Source: Acidimicrobiia bacterium
GTDB lineage: Bacteria; Actinomycetota; Acidimicrobiia; Acidimicrobiales; Bin134
DNA length: 64,000 nucleotides
Direction of reading: 5' to 3'
Assembly (NCBI GenBank): GCA_022822265.1
Contig: JAJECA010000024.1
Location: forward strand, 56,119-120,118
Below are positions 33,127 through 45,975 of the stretch, one piece after another. Position 1 is the stretch's first letter; each line of letters begins with the position of its first letter. The notes below the pieces were generated by a model that worked only from the letters and a program-made list of their open reading frames with translations, was not told where the DNA came from and ran no database searches. The position numbers and the translations under genes were made by a program.

Positions 33127-33656
33127 GGCAACGAGAGCCCGTCGCCGGTGGCCGGAGGACGACTCGGCCCACTCATCGCCCGCTCCCGGAGGATGCGCTT
33201 GGCATCCCGGCGCTGATCCTCGTCCAGGTAGTCGAGCAGAATCTTGCCCTCCAGGTGGTCCAACTCGTGCTGGAAAAGGCGGGCCTCAAGGTCCTCGGCC
33301 TCGAGGTTGACCTCGTTGCCGTCAAGGTCGTAAGCCTTCAGGTGGATGCTGCGGGGGCGGACGATCTCCCAGGACAGTTCGGGCACCGACAGGCAGCCCT
33401 CGTTATAGGTCCACTCGCCGTCGCTCTCGGTAATCTCGGGATTGACCAAAACGCCGGGACCGTCGCCAAAGTCGTACACGAAGAACCGCTGCGACACCCC
33501 CACCTGCGGAGCGGCCAAACCGATACCGGGAGCCTCGTACATGGCGGTGAGCATCTCCTGGCACAAGTCGGCCATGGCCCCGTCGATTTCGGTCACGTCT
33601 TCGGCCACGCGCCGCAAAACCGGGTCGCCATACACCCGTATCCGCAGTGGGGCCAT
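33123..33656 (-). CDS. def: Peptide deformylase
   Basis: A 177-residue metalloenzyme with all three signatures: GIGLAAPQVG, EGCLSVP and QHELDHLEG, the last two supplying the Cys and two His that bind the metal. It removes the formyl group from new proteins, the reverse side of Fmt's action, and the two genes are coupled. The ATG at 33656 has no ribosome site; TAACCT ends exactly 6 nt upstream, so the whole def-fmt-rsmB message should be leaderless. Confidence 0.98.
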   Translation of the reverse strand: MAPLRIRVYGDPVLRRVAEDVTEIDGAMADLCQEMLTAMYEAPGIGLAAPQVGVSQRFFVYDFGDGPGVLVNPEITESDGEWTYNEGCLSVPELSWEIVRPRSIHLKAYDLDGNEVNLEAEDLEARLFQHELDHLEGKILLDYLDEDQRRDAKRILRERAMSGPSRPPATGDGLSLP

Positions 33657-33662
33657 GAAAGC

Positions 33663-33672
33663 AGGTTACCGT
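33663..33672. promoter_or_regulatory. Face-to-face overlapping leaderless -10 elements (def / RsmC-like)
   Basis: The 22-base gap between two divergent start codons holds TAACCT on the minus strand (33668-33663) and TACCGT on the plus strand (33667-33672). The two hexamers share 2 bases and each ends 6 nt before its start codon. RNA polymerase can occupy only one at a time. The upstream promoter parts lie inside the opposing coding regions. Confidence 0.55.
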
Positions 33673-33678
33673 CAAACC

Positions 33679-34284
33679 GTGGGCGACTCGCACTACTACA
33701 GCGCCTCGCCGGGCGGGAAAAGACGGCCCGGAACGGTCAGATTGCGGATAGGCGACCTGGATGTGGAGCTGGCCACCGACCGAGGAGTGTTCGCGGCCGA
33801 CGAGGTGGACTTCGGCACCCGATATCTCCTGGCCGAGGGCCCCCGCCCGCCCCAAGATGGACCCTTGCTTGACTTGGGCTGCGGGTACGGGCCGATTGCG
33901 GTGGCGCTAGGGCAGTGGGCGCCTCAGGCCCCGTTGTGGGCTGTCGATGTGAACCCCCGGGCGCTGGAGTTGTGCCGGGCCAACCTGGATGGCCACGGTC
34001 GACCCGATGCCACCGTGTGCCTCCCTGACGAGGTGCCCGACGACGAGCGCTTTGCCGCCATCTACTCCAACCCGCCCATCCGCATCGGGAAAGCCGCTCT
34101 CCACGAGGTGCTGGCTCGCTGGCTGGGCCAATTGGACGACGAGGGCAAGGCCTACCTGGTGGTGAACAAGAACCTGGGCTCCGATTCCCTAGCCCGCTGG
34201 CTCAACCAACAAGGCTGGCCCACCACCCGGCTCAGCTCCCGCCGCGGCTACCGAATCCTGCAAGTGGGGGCTAGATCGATCTGA
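33679..34284 (+). CDS. RsmC-like class I methyltransferase
   Basis: About 201 residues from GTG 33679; the ORF track start at 33442 is a shadow of def. The opening SHYYSASPGGKRRPGTVRLRI and the body LLDLGCGYGPIAVALG with IYSNPPIRIGKAALHEVL match the single-domain RsmC/RlmG group (NPP motif for base methylation) common in Actinobacteria. It probably methylates a guanine N2 in rRNA; the exact target is not known. TACCGT lies 6 nt upstream and there is no ribosome site. Its 3' end overlaps the priA end tail to tail by 14 bases. Confidence 0.87.
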   Translation: MGDSHYYSASPGGKRRPGTVRLRIGDLDVELATDRGVFAADEVDFGTRYLLAEGPRPPQDGPLLDLGCGYGPIAVALGQWAPQAPLWAVDVNPRALELCRANLDGHGRPDATVCLPDEVPDDERFAAIYSNPPIRIGKAALHEVLARWLGQLDDEGKAYLVVNKNLGSDSLARWLNQQGWPTTRLSSRRGYRILQVGARSI

Positions 34285-35983
34285 TGGGGTCTACGTCGAT
34301 GCGGAGACGGCCGGTCGGGCGCTCTACAGCGGCAAGGGCGTCGCAAAGGGCGACGTAATCGGGGGCCCGCAGGAAGAACTGGCCGGCGGGGTCGGGGGCG
34401 ATCTGGACGCCCAGCGGGGTGCCGAACCGCTCCATGAACTCCCCGGCCACCGGGCCGGAAACCACCGCGATGGCCCCATAGGGAGGCAGGCTCAACTCTT
34501 GGCGGCGGTCTCGCTCCGATCGGGCCAATTGTGCGGGATCAGCCTTGAGCGCGGCCTGCACAACGGGGTCGTCGGGCATGCGAGTTTGCAGCACGATCTT
34601 TCCCCCGTCGTCACGGGGGCCGGTGATGCGGGCGGCCCGGGCGATGAGGGCCATGGCCTGCTCTCGGGCTCGAAACCGGGGGGCCAGCAGCTCTTGGTCG
34701 AATTCCAAGAAAGCAACCACATCAAAGGGCCGGCCTAAATGCAGCACTGCCTCGGTGCCCACCACCACCCGGGCGGTGGGCGGGCCGACATACCCGCTGC
34801 TGGTGACCTCGGCCACGGGAGTGCGAACCAGTGCCTCCACCTCCTCGCGGACCCGCTTGGTCCCGGCCCGCAGGTTGCGCATCCCGGTGCTGCCGCACTC
34901 GGCACACACCAGCGGGCGGGTGTGCCCGACAGCCCGGCACACTAAGCGCTTGTCGTCTTCTTGGCGCATGGATGCCCCGCATTCGGTGCACACGGCCAGC
35001 TCGCCGCACACCCGGCAGGCCAGCAGCAGTGCCCGGCCCCGGCGGTTCAACACGCAGGCCGCCCGGTTGCCGTCGCGCAGCGCCTGAACCAGCTCCGGGG
35101 AATACAGGCCCGCCCGCCCTGCATCCTCGCTACGGCGGTCCACCACCTCCACCAGCGGCCAACTGGCCCGCTCGGTGTCCCGCGACGGGCGCATCACCGG
35201 CCGGGACCGCAGCGCCTCCAGGCTGGGCACCGGCGACATCAGCACACAGGGCACGCCGGCTCGTCGAGCCCGCTCGATGGCGACGTCCCGCCCGCTCCAG
35301 GTAGGAGCGGCTTCGGAGCGATACGACTCGTCGTGCTCATCGATCACCAACACCGCGGCCAGTTCAGGTGCCGGCGCCCAAGCGGCCGACACCGTCCCCA
35401 CCACGGTGGCCCCCGCGGTGGCCGCGGCCCAGCCATCGGGAAAGCGGACTGCCCAGGCTCCTTCTCGTGCCAACCTCCTGGTCAGCTCATCAGCGCGCCC
35501 GTGATCGGGCACGAGAATCAGAGCCTGGCCTCGGGCCGCGGCGGCCAGCGCGATGGGCAGCGGGTCGTCTGAGGGCCCGTGGCGCAGGGTGTGGCCCTCC
35601 CCCTCGAACAGATCGCCATGATCGCCCGAAGACACCATCCGCGAGCGCGAGGGCCGGGGCAAGGCCGCCACCACCCTGGGAGGAGAAGCAGTCCGCAAGA
35701 AGTGGGTCCGGCGACCAGACCAGCGCCAGGCCGCCCATTCGCTCAAGTCGATGAGGCTGCGGTCTGGTCCCAAGCTGCTGAGCTTGGCCAAGGGGGTGAG
35801 CTCCACCCCTTCAGGGGACTCCACGCCCACCTCGGTGATCCAGCCCCCCACTCGACGACCGTGCAGCACCACTCGCACCATGGCCCCCACCCCGAAGCAG
35901 GGATCGTCGGCCCAGCCCTCAGGGACCGAATACGTGAACTCGCGGTCTATGGCTACAACGTCGGTCAGAACCCGAACGTTCAA
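34271..35983 (-). CDS. priA: PriA-like primosomal protein, ATPase-inactive actinobacterial type
   Basis: A 570-residue PriA homologue. The N-terminal DNA-binding part starts VRVLTDVVAIDREFTYSVP. The zinc-binding insert has CRVCGELAVCTECG and VCAECGS, but one expected ligand is lost (CRAVGH where CxxCGH is usual). No Walker A motif (GxTGSGKT) exists; that place reads LAAAARGQALILVPDHGRA. The VIDEHDESYR motif remains. Actinobacterial PriA is known to lack helicase activity, so it probably acts as a replication-restart scaffold. Start TTG 35983, 13 bases after metK. Confidence 0.9.
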   Translation of the reverse strand: MNVRVLTDVVAIDREFTYSVPEGWADDPCFGVGAMVRVVLHGRRVGGWITEVGVESPEGVELTPLAKLSSLGPDRSLIDLSEWAAWRWSGRRTHFLRTASPPRVVAALPRPSRSRMVSSGDHGDLFEGEGHTLRHGPSDDPLPIALAAAARGQALILVPDHGRADELTRRLAREGAWAVRFPDGWAAATAGATVVGTVSAAWAPAPELAAVLVIDEHDESYRSEAAPTWSGRDVAIERARRAGVPCVLMSPVPSLEALRSRPVMRPSRDTERASWPLVEVVDRRSEDAGRAGLYSPELVQALRDGNRAACVLNRRGRALLLACRVCGELAVCTECGASMRQEDDKRLVCRAVGHTRPLVCAECGSTGMRNLRAGTKRVREEVEALVRTPVAEVTSSGYVGPPTARVVVGTEAVLHLGRPFDVVAFLEFDQELLAPRFRAREQAMALIARAARITGPRDDGGKIVLQTRMPDDPVVQAALKADPAQLARSERDRRQELSLPPYGAIAVVSGPVAGEFMERFGTPLGVQIAPDPAGQFFLRAPDYVALCDALAAVERPTGRLRIDVDPIRSI

Positions 35984-35996
35984 AAGGCCAAGGCTG

Positions 35997-37172
35997 CTAG
36001 AGGCCCAGGGCGGAGCGGAGGTCGTCTACCCGGTCGGTGCGCTCCCAGGTGAACGTGCTCTCGGGGCTGCGCCCGAAGTGGCCGTAGGCTGCCGTGTTCC
36101 GGTAGATCGGCCGCAGCAGCTCCAAGTCTCGGATGATGGCCGCCGGCCGCAGATCGAAGATCTCGTTCACCTGATGGCTGATCTTGGCCGGGTCTACCGT
36201 CTCGGTGCCAAAAGTCTCCACCATTACCGACACCGGGCGGGCGATGCCGATGGCATAGGACACCTGCACCTCGCAGCGGGAAGCAGCTCCAGCAGCCACC
36301 ACGTTCTTGGCCACCCAGCGGGCGGCGTAGGCCGCCGACCGGTCCACCTTGCTGGGATCCTTGCCCGAGAAGGCACCCCCGCCGTGGCGGGCCATGCCCC
36401 CGTAGGTGTCCACGATGATCTTGCGCCCGGTGAGCCCGGCGTCGGCCACTGGCCCGCCCCTCACGAACTTCCCCGTGGGGTTCACCAGCACTTCATAGTG
36501 GTCGTAGCGGAACTGCTCGGGAACCACCGGGTCGATGACCTGCTCTTTGAGGTCGTCTTTCATATCCTTGAGATCGGTTCCGTCGCGATGGTGGGCCGAC
36601 ATCAGCACAGTGCTCAAGCCCACGGCCTTAGTCCCCTCGTATTCGAACGTCACCTGGCTCTTGCCGTCGGGCCGCAGATAGGGCACCGTGCCCGCCCGGC
36701 GAACTTCGGTCAGGCGCTCCACCATCCGGTGGGCGATATGGATGGGCAGCGGCATCAACTCGGGGGTCTCGTCGCAGGCAAACCCGAACATCATCCCCTG
36801 GTCGCCGGCCCCCTGCTCCAAGGGATCGAGCCGGTCAACTCCCTGGGCAATATCAGGAGACTGGTCGTCGATGGACACCATCACGCCGCAGGTGTTGCCG
36901 TCGAAGCCGTAGTCTTCCCGGTCGTAGCCGATCCCGGTGATGGTGTCTCGAACCACCCGGGGGATATCGATATAGCCGTCGGTGGAGATCTCCCCAGCCA
37001 CCACTACCAGACCGGTGGTCACCAGAGTCTCACACGCCACCCGGCTGCCGATATCCACCTCAAGGAGGGCATCCAGCACCCCGTCGGATATCTGGTCGGC
37101 GATCTTGTCGGGGTGACCGCCGGTGACCGACTCAGACGTGAAGCGGTACCGGCCATTTGACCCTTGGCTCAT
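35997..37172 (-). CDS. metK: S-adenosylmethionine synthetase
   Basis: The 391-residue enzyme has its three domains and hallmark motifs: [22 protein letters not shown] at the start, [16 protein letters not shown] and [19 protein letters not shown], the phosphate-binding loop. It makes SAM from methionine and ATP, serving the several methyltransferases in this window. ATG 37172 has AGGAG 5 nt upstream and follows the coaBC stop by 8 bases. Confidence 0.98.
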   Translation of the reverse strand: MSQGSNGRYRFTSESVTGGHPDKIADQISDGVLDALLEVDIGSRVACETLVTTGLVVVAGEISTDGYIDIPRVVRDTITGIGYDREDYGFDGNTCGVMVSIDDQSPDIAQGVDRLDPLEQGAGDQGMMFGFACDETPELMPLPIHIAHRMVERLTEVRRAGTVPYLRPDGKSQVTFEYEGTKAVGLSTVLMSAHHRDGTDLKDMKDDLKEQVIDPVVPEQFRYDHYEVLVNPTGKFVRGGPVADAGLTGRKIIVDTYGGMARHGGGAFSGKDPSKVDRSAAYAARWVAKNVVAAGAASRCEVQVSYAIGIARPVSVMVETFGTETVDPAKISHQVNEIFDLRPAAIIRDLELLRPIYRNTAAYGHFGRSPESTFTWERTDRVDDLRSALGL

Positions 37173-37180
37173 TGATTCTC

Positions 37181-38401
37181 CTAGCGGACGTCGGCTCGAC
37201 CGTCGCGGTCGGCTACCACGAGGTCGAGAACGGCTTGGGCCACCTGGCGCTTGGAGCGCAGTCCAATCGAGTGGGCCCGGCCATCGGAAGCTAGCACCAG
37301 CACCTCGTTGGTGTCGTGCGCAAAACCGGCGTTTTCGGCCGTCACATCATTGGCCACGATGTAATCGGCACCCTTGCCGTTCAGTTTTGCCGCCGCGTTG
37401 TCGGCCACATCGCAGGTTTCGGCGGCGAATCCGATCAAGACCTGGCCCTCGGGCTTGGACGCCCCCAGTGAGGCCAAGATGTCCGGGGTGGGCTCCAACT
37501 GGATGGCCGGAACCCCATCGCGCTTTTTGAGCTTCACCCCGGCCGGGTCGATCGGTCGGAAATCGGCCACCGCCGCCGCCATGATCACCACATCGGCGTC
37601 TGCCGCTGCTTTCGTGGTAGCCGCGGCCATCTCCTCGGCGGTGTCGACACTCACCACTGTCGCTCCCGGTGGCCCAGGGCGGTCCACGGTGGAGACGATG
37701 GTCACATCTGCCCCCCGACCGGCGGCTTCGTCGGCAAAGGCATAGCCCTGTTTGCCCGAGGAATGGTTGCCGATAAAGCGCACGGGGTCGATGGGCTCCC
37801 TCGTGCCTCCCGCGGTGACCACCACCGACAGGCCGGCCATATCCTGGGGTCCGCTGCCAGCACCGAGCACGCGGGTCACGCCGGCCACGATGTCGGCCGG
37901 CGAGCTAAGCCTTCCAGCACCCTCGTCGCCTCCCGCTAGGCGCCCCGACTCCGGCCCAACAATGTGCACTCCCCTCTCGACCAGGGTTGCGATGTTGTCG
38001 GCCACCGCCGGGTGCTCCCACATCTCGGTGTGCATCGCCGGGCAGATGACCACCGGGGCCCGGGTGGCGATGAGCGTGGCGGTCAGCAGGTCGGAGCTGA
38101 TGCCCGCGGCATAGGCGCCGATAACCCGGGCGGTAGCCGGGGCGACGACAATGCAGTCGGCCGCCTGGCCCAATGTGGTGTGGGGAATGGGGTTGTCCTC
38201 GTCGAAGAGGCTCATCTGGGTGCGCTCGGAGGCCAACGCGTCGAATGTGGCGCGGCCCACGAACCGGGTTGCGCCTTTGGTCAAGACCGGAATGACGTAG
38301 GCGCCGGAGTCCATCAGCCGACGGCAGACTTCAACCGCCTTGTACGCCGCGATCCCCCCGCTGACGCCGAGCACGATTCGCTTGCCGGCGAGCGAATTCA
38401 T
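37181..38401 (-). CDS. coaBC: Phosphopantothenoylcysteine decarboxylase/synthetase
   Basis: About 406 residues from ATG 38401 ([24 protein letters not shown]); the ORF track adds 14 codons that overlap rpoZ. The CoaC half carries the flavin-binding GGIAAYK and the PAMHTEMW loop; the CoaB half has [25 protein letters not shown] and [10 protein letters not shown]. It carries out two steps of coenzyme A synthesis. It sits between rpoZ and metK, the standard actinobacterial order. Confidence 0.96.
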   Translation of the reverse strand: MNSLAGKRIVLGVSGGIAAYKAVEVCRRLMDSGAYVIPVLTKGATRFVGRATFDALASERTQMSLFDEDNPIPHTTLGQAADCIVVAPATARVIGAYAAGISSDLLTATLIATRAPVVICPAMHTEMWEHPAVADNIATLVERGVHIVGPESGRLAGGDEGAGRLSSPADIVAGVTRVLGAGSGPQDMAGLSVVVTAGGTREPIDPVRFIGNHSSGKQGYAFADEAAGRGADVTIVSTVDRPGPPGATVVSVDTAEEMAAATTKAAADADVVIMAAAVADFRPIDPAGVKLKKRDGVPAIQLEPTPDILASLGASKPEGQVLIGFAAETCDVADNAAAKLNGKGADYIVANDVTAENAGFAHDTNEVLVLASDGRAHSIGLRSKRQVAQAVLDLVVADRDGRADVR

Positions 38402-38408
38402 GGGTCTG

Positions 38409-38789
38409 TCAGGACGCTGAGTCCAGATCGGCCCCGTCTGCATCAGCGTCGTCCGGATCGGCCTGCACCAGATCGGCCTGCTCGAGATTGGCTTCGCCGG
38501 TGGGGATCATAGAGTCGGCCAAAGCCTCCTCTTCGATGACCTCTGGAGGATCGGTGGCGATGATCTTGTCGGACGCGATCTCCTCGAAGGCGATGGACAG
38601 GGGCTTGCGAGACATTGTCAGCACCTGGGGCGGGACCATGGCACCCAAACCCTCGCCCAGCTGGCCGAAATAGGAGTTGATCTGACAGGCCCGCAGCGCT
38701 CCCAGTGTCACCAGGCGGAACTTGGAGTCGGTACGGCCCAAGAGCTCCTCAATGGTCGGATACATCATGGTGTCGTGCTGTTCAGACAT
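38409..38789 (-). CDS. rpoZ: RNA polymerase omega subunit with acidic tail
   Basis: About 126 residues from ATG 38789, which has AAGGG about 8 nt upstream. The omega core is MMYPTIEELLGRTDSKFRLVTLGALRACQINSY with the later conserved KPLSIAFEEIASDKI. After residue 85 comes an unusual acidic tail (EQADLVQADPDDADADGADL) with a loose A-(D/N)-L repeat every five residues. The start region is partly duplicated: AAGGCTGCAC and AAGGGCTGCAC both precede an in-frame ATG (38816 and 38789). Omega assists polymerase assembly. Confidence 0.93.
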   Translation of the reverse strand: MSEQHDTMMYPTIEELLGRTDSKFRLVTLGALRACQINSYFGQLGEGLGAMVPPQVLTMSRKPLSIAFEEIASDKIIATDPPEVIEEEALADSMIPTGEANLEQADLVQADPDDADADGADLDSAS

Positions 38790-38883
38790 CTGTGCAGCCC
38801 TTTTCTGGCGAGGCATCTATTGCGTGCAGCCTTCTTCCCAAAAGTCTTGGGAGAGCACGCCAATGATATCAGGACGGACTGAC

Positions 38884-39429
38884 TTAATCGGCATTGTCGA
38901 CCTGCTCCTGGCGGGCTTCTTCGATCAGAGCGCCGACTGCGGCCACCGCCTCCGCGAGGCTGTCGTTGACAACGTGGATGGCGTTGAGCTCGTAGGCCCG
39001 AACTCGCTCGGAGTCGGCCAGAGCAAGGCGTTTGGCGATGTGGCTCTCAGAGTCGCCCCGACCCCGCAGACGGGATTCCTGTTCGGCGGCCGAGGGCGCC
39101 TCTACGAAGATGCAAAGGGCTTCGGGGTGGCTTTCTCGCACTTGGGCCGCTCCTTGCACGTCGATCTCCAACAACACGTCGCAGCCCGCTGGCGGGTCAG
39201 GCTGGGGAGTTCCGTAGAGGTTTCCGGCAATCTCCGCCCACTCCACGAATCCTCCGGCGGCAATCTTGGCCCGGAATTCGGCCTCGTCGGCAAACACATA
39301 GGCGGTTTCCGGCTCGCCTGAACGGCGCACGCGCGTGGTCCACGAGCGACTAAGCCACAGTTTGGGATCGGCAGCAACCAAAGCAGCCGCGATCGTCCCT
39401 TTGCCGACCCCACCGGGGCCGGAAAGCAC
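38884..39429 (-). CDS. gmk: Guanylate kinase
   Basis: The P-loop SGPGGVGKGT, GMP-binding EPETAYVFADEAEF and the lid region RLRGRGDSESHIAKRL identify guanylate kinase, which makes GDP from GMP. The first standard start, GTG 39429, removes the first strand; the same frame reads LIIVLSGPGG just upstream with only CTG, ATA or ATT available (39432-39438). Translation probably begins at one of these. It follows mihF by less than 20 bases, as in other Actinobacteria. Confidence 0.95.
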   Translation of the reverse strand: MLSGPGGVGKGTIAAALVAADPKLWLSRSWTTRVRRSGEPETAYVFADEAEFRAKIAAGGFVEWAEIAGNLYGTPQPDPPAGCDVLLEIDVQGAAQVRESHPEALCIFVEAPSAAEQESRLRGRGDSESHIAKRLALADSERVRAYELNAIHVVNDSLAEAVAAVGALIEEARQEQVDNAD

Positions 39430-39446
39430 AATTATCAGAGGCTGAT

Positions 39447-39764
39447 CTAGTTGCCGCAGCGCGCCAGCAACGAGGCCCGTTGCTGATCGCCTAACCCGCG
39501 GATGCGACGACTGTCGGCAATGCCGATTTCATCCATCATCCTGCGGGCCCGGACCTTGCCCATACCTGGAAGAGATTCCAGGACGGCAAGCACCTTGGTG
39601 CCGGCGACCACTTCGTCGGTTTCCGCTTGTTCCAGCAAGTCGGAAAGCGAAATCGACCTCATCTTCAGCTTGGCCTTGACTTCGGCGCGCTTGCGGCGCA
39701 CCTCGCCAGCCTTGGCCAACGCTGCCTGGCGCTGTTCTGCTGTCAGTTGTGGGGGTCCTGCCAT
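39447..39764 (-). CDS. mihF: Integration host factor, actinobacterial type
   Basis: About 105 residues from ATG 39764. PQLTAEQRQAALAKAGEVRRKRAEVKAKLK is the basic N-terminal helix, and LPGMGKVRARRMMDEIGIADSRRIRGLGDQQRASLL is the S13-like helix-turn-helix of mIHF. This protein bends DNA and is essential in mycobacteria. The ORF track's extra 38 residues are not part of it: TACAAT, a consensus -10, ends 6 nt before the chosen ATG, so the mRNA is leaderless. gmk follows in the same transcript. Confidence 0.97.
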   Translation of the reverse strand: MAGPPQLTAEQRQAALAKAGEVRRKRAEVKAKLKMRSISLSDLLEQAETDEVVAGTKVLAVLESLPGMGKVRARRMMDEIGIADSRRIRGLGDQQRASLLARCGN

Positions 39765-39770
39765 TACACC

Positions 39771-39776
39771 ATTGTA
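39771..39776 (-). promoter_or_regulatory. Leaderless -10 of mihF
   Basis: TACAAT on the minus strand ends 6 nt before the ATG at 39764. It starts a new transcript within the run of minus-strand genes, after pyrF and before mihF-gmk-rpoZ. Confidence 0.6.
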
Positions 39777-39813
39777 GTTTGCACTGCAAGTCTTATTGGG
39801 GATTTCGCCGCCC

Positions 39814-40551
39814 TCAAGGGAGATGGCTGATGCTGGCACCCACCAATCGGGCCCGGTCGGCCATATCCACCAGCGCATGGGCCAAGTGGTCTGAGTCGAC
39901 GGTCATCCCCTGGACCGGTGAGGTCACGGTTCGGCCGATCACCAATATGGAGGCACCCGCGGCGATAGCCGCCTCGGGGGTGGCCACCGAGGCCTGATCG
40001 TCGTTGCTCGAGTCGGGGAGCCGGATGCCAGGCACCACGCACTCCAGCTCCGGAGCGACATCTTTGACCACCCCAATATCGGCTGCCGAGCAGATGACCC
40101 CGCCGCAGCCCGCATCGCGGGCCAGCCCCACCCGCTCTTCCAGCACGGCCCGCGAACGGTCGCGTTCACTGGTCAGAATCGTTACCCCCAGAATCCGGGC
40201 GGTGGCGTTGCTGCCCTCAGCCAAGCCCTCCACCCCGGCCTTCAGCACATCGGCCCCACCGCAGGCATGGACGGTCAACCAGCGGGCACCGGCTCGGCCC
40301 ACCTGCGCGGCCGCTCGTTCCACCGTGTTGGGGATGTCGAGGAACTTGAGGTCGGCAAACACGTCGAATCCCCGATCGGTCATGGACATGATGGCCGTCG
40401 GACCAGCGGTGGCAAACAGCTCGAAGCCGACCTTGGCCACACCCATCCAGGGGCGAACCGCGTCGGCCATCAGGCAGGCCAGGTCCAGATGATCCTGATC
40501 CAAGGCGATGGCCAAGCGGGGATCGTGTTTTCGGGGTTCGGGATCAGTCAT
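39814..40551 (-). CDS. pyrF: Orotidine 5'-phosphate decarboxylase
   Basis: About 245 residues from ATG 40551. The catalytic DLKFLDIPNTV (Asp-Lys-x-x-Asp) and the C-terminal VVPGIRLP and GASILVIGRTVTSP phosphate loops mark a type 1 OMP decarboxylase, the last step to UMP. The ORF track's TTG at 40563 is less likely. Its ATG overlaps the pyrD stop by 8 bases, making it the last gene of the pyrimidine operon. Confidence 0.97.
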   Translation of the reverse strand: MTDPEPRKHDPRLAIALDQDHLDLACLMADAVRPWMGVAKVGFELFATAGPTAIMSMTDRGFDVFADLKFLDIPNTVERAAAQVGRAGARWLTVHACGGADVLKAGVEGLAEGSNATARILGVTILTSERDRSRAVLEERVGLARDAGCGGVICSAADIGVVKDVAPELECVVPGIRLPDSSNDDQASVATPEAAIAAGASILVIGRTVTSPVQGMTVDSDHLAHALVDMADRARLVGASISHLP

Positions 40552-41485
40552 GGGCTGCTCCAATCAGCTCGTCCAGTCGATTCACGCCGTGGGAGGCACA
40601 CCAGCGGGTCAGCTCCCGCAGGACCTTGGCCGGAGCCCGGGGGTCGGCGAACGTGGCGGTGCCCACCTGCACCGCTCGGGCCCCGGCCATCATCATCTCC
40701 ACCGCGTCGGCCCCCGAGGCGATTCCTCCCACCCCGATGATGGGCACGTCGGGAAGGGCGGCGTACACGTCGAAGACCGATCTCACCGCCACCGGGCCGA
40801 TGGCTCGCCCCGACACTCCTCCCCCGCCGGCGCCCAGCAGGGGCTTGCGGTCTTCAACGTCGATAACCATTCCCAGAAGAGTGTTGATCAGGGTCAGAGC
40901 CTCGGCGCCGCCTTCCACCGCGGCGTCGGCAATCTCCACCAGATCACCCGTGGCGCTGAGCTTGGCCCAGCGGGGAAGGCCACAGGCTTCGGTGGCCGCC
41001 AGCGCGGCCCGGGTCATTGCCGCGGAGTGCGAGAACATTCGCCCCCGATCCTCCAGATTGGGACAGGAGACGTTGACCTCCACGGCCACCACTGCCTCCA
41101 TCGCCAGGCTGTCGGCCGCCGCCAGCAAGTCGGCGGCGGCCGAGTAGTCGTCCAGGGTGCGCCCCCAGATCGACGCCACCACCCGGGTGCCGGATTCGGC
41201 CAGCACCGGTAGCTCCTCGGCCAGCCACCGGGGCAGGCCCGGGCCTTGCAGGCCCACGCTGTTGATCATCCCCGCAGGAACCGGGTGGACCCGGGGCGGG
41301 GGGTTGCCCGGCCACTCATGGGGAGCCAGCGACTTCACCACCACCGCGCCCAGCGCGGGGTAATCCAGATAGCGGGCCAATTCGGTTCCGTGGCCCACCG
41401 TGCCCGAGGCGGTCATCACCGGGTTGGGCAACCGAACCGAGCCAATGGCGGTGTCCAACGCCGGCCTCGGTTCTCCCCGTCTCAT
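40544..41485 (-). CDS. pyrD: Dihydroorotate dehydrogenase, class 1
   Basis: A 313-residue FMN TIM-barrel: VRLPNPVMTASGTVGHG at the start, INSVGLQGPG, VEVNVSCPNLED with the class 1 catalytic Cys (NVSCPN), and PIIGVGGIASGADAVEMMMAGA. The Cys base and cytosolic form point to class 1B, which uses NAD through a PyrK partner, but no pyrK lies in the operon, so the electron acceptor is uncertain. It oxidises dihydroorotate to orotate. Ten bases separate it from carB. Confidence 0.95.
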   Translation of the reverse strand: MRRGEPRPALDTAIGSVRLPNPVMTASGTVGHGTELARYLDYPALGAVVVKSLAPHEWPGNPPPRVHPVPAGMINSVGLQGPGLPRWLAEELPVLAESGTRVVASIWGRTLDDYSAAADLLAAADSLAMEAVVAVEVNVSCPNLEDRGRMFSHSAAMTRAALAATEACGLPRWAKLSATGDLVEIADAAVEGGAEALTLINTLLGMVIDVEDRKPLLGAGGGGVSGRAIGPVAVRSVFDVYAALPDVPIIGVGGIASGADAVEMMMAGARAVQVGTATFADPRAPAKVLRELTRWCASHGVNRLDELIGAAHD

Positions 41486-41495
41486 CTAGTGGAGC

Positions 41496-44826
<3,331 letters not shown>

Positions 44827-44834
<8 letters not shown>

Positions 44835-45975
44835 GGGTCGCTCCCCTCAGCAACTGGCCTTGGGCCGGGCCTGACTCCGTTGTGTGGACACCGTCCATGA
44901 GCTCGTCGAACTGGGCGAACAGATAGCGGGAATCGTGGGGGCCGGGACCGGCCTCAGGGTGGTACTGCACGCTGAATGCGGGCAGGCCTCGGCACCGCAG
45001 GCCTTCCACGGTGTGGTCGTTGAGGTTGATGTGGGTGATGTCGGCACCGGGTATGGAGCTGTCGGCCACGCAGAAGTTGTGGTTCTGGCTGGTTATCTCC
45101 ACTGCTCCGGTGGCCAGGTTTCGCACCGGGTGGTTACCGCCGTGGTGGCCGAAGGGCAGCTTGTAGGTCTCCCCGCCCAGCGCCGCGGCTAGAAGCTGGT
45201 GACCGAGGCAGATTCCGAAGATCGGCACCTCGCCCAGCAGTCCAGAGATTGTTCCGGCCGCTCCGGCCACCGCCTCCGGATCGCCGGGTCCGTTGGACAA
45301 GAACACCCCGTCGGGCTGTCGGGCCAAGATGTCGGCCGCAGACGTGCTGGCGGGCACCACCTCCACGTGGGCGATGGTCCGCAGGTGGCGGACGATGGTG
45401 GCCTTCAGCCCGAAATCCAGGGCCACCACTCGGTGGGGAGGCTTGCCCCCGTCCCTCGTGCTGGTGAAGTGCTCCGACTCCGAGCGGGTGACGGTGGCCA
45501 CCAAGTCGATGCCGTCGGTGCCGGGCTCAGCTGCGGCCGCAGCCCGCAGGTCGGACTCTGAGGCAGTACCGAAGGCACCGGGCATGGCGCCGGCGTCGCG
45601 GATGTGGGTGGTGAGCCGCCGGGTGTCCACCCCGGCCAGACCGGCGATGCCCTGGTTGACCAAGAAGGCCTCCAAGTCGCCGGTGGAGCGCCAGTTGGAG
45701 CGGCGGCGAGCCATGTCCCGCACGATCACGCCCCGGCAGAAGGGGCGGCGGCTCTCGTGATCGGCCGGCGCGACGCCGTAGTTGCCGATGTGGGGGTAGG
45801 TGAAGGTGATGATCTGCCCGGCGTAGGACGGATCGGTTATCACCTCTTGATAGCCGGTCAGCACCGTGTTGAACACCACCTCGCCAGAGGTGATCCCGTC
45901 GGGCGGTTCTGCGCCTATGGCCTCGCCTTCGAACACCTCGCCGTCGCTGAGCACCAGCGCCGCAGGGCGGATCAC
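44827..45975 (-). CDS. carA: Carbamoyl phosphate synthase, small (glutaminase) subunit
   Basis: About 382 residues from GTG 45975, which has GGAGG 7 nt upstream; the ORF track's 71-residue extension is a shadow of pyrC. The N-terminal part has [20 protein letters not shown]. The class I glutaminase has [10 protein letters not shown] (nucleophile Cys) and [14 protein letters not shown] (His and Glu). It releases ammonia from glutamine for CarB. Its GTG overlaps the stop of a 14-codon relay ORF. Confidence 0.97.

Noticed and set aside
33442-33678. 79-residue N-terminal extension of the RsmC-like methyltransferase
   Set aside because: It is the antisense of def. GTG 33679 has a leaderless -10.
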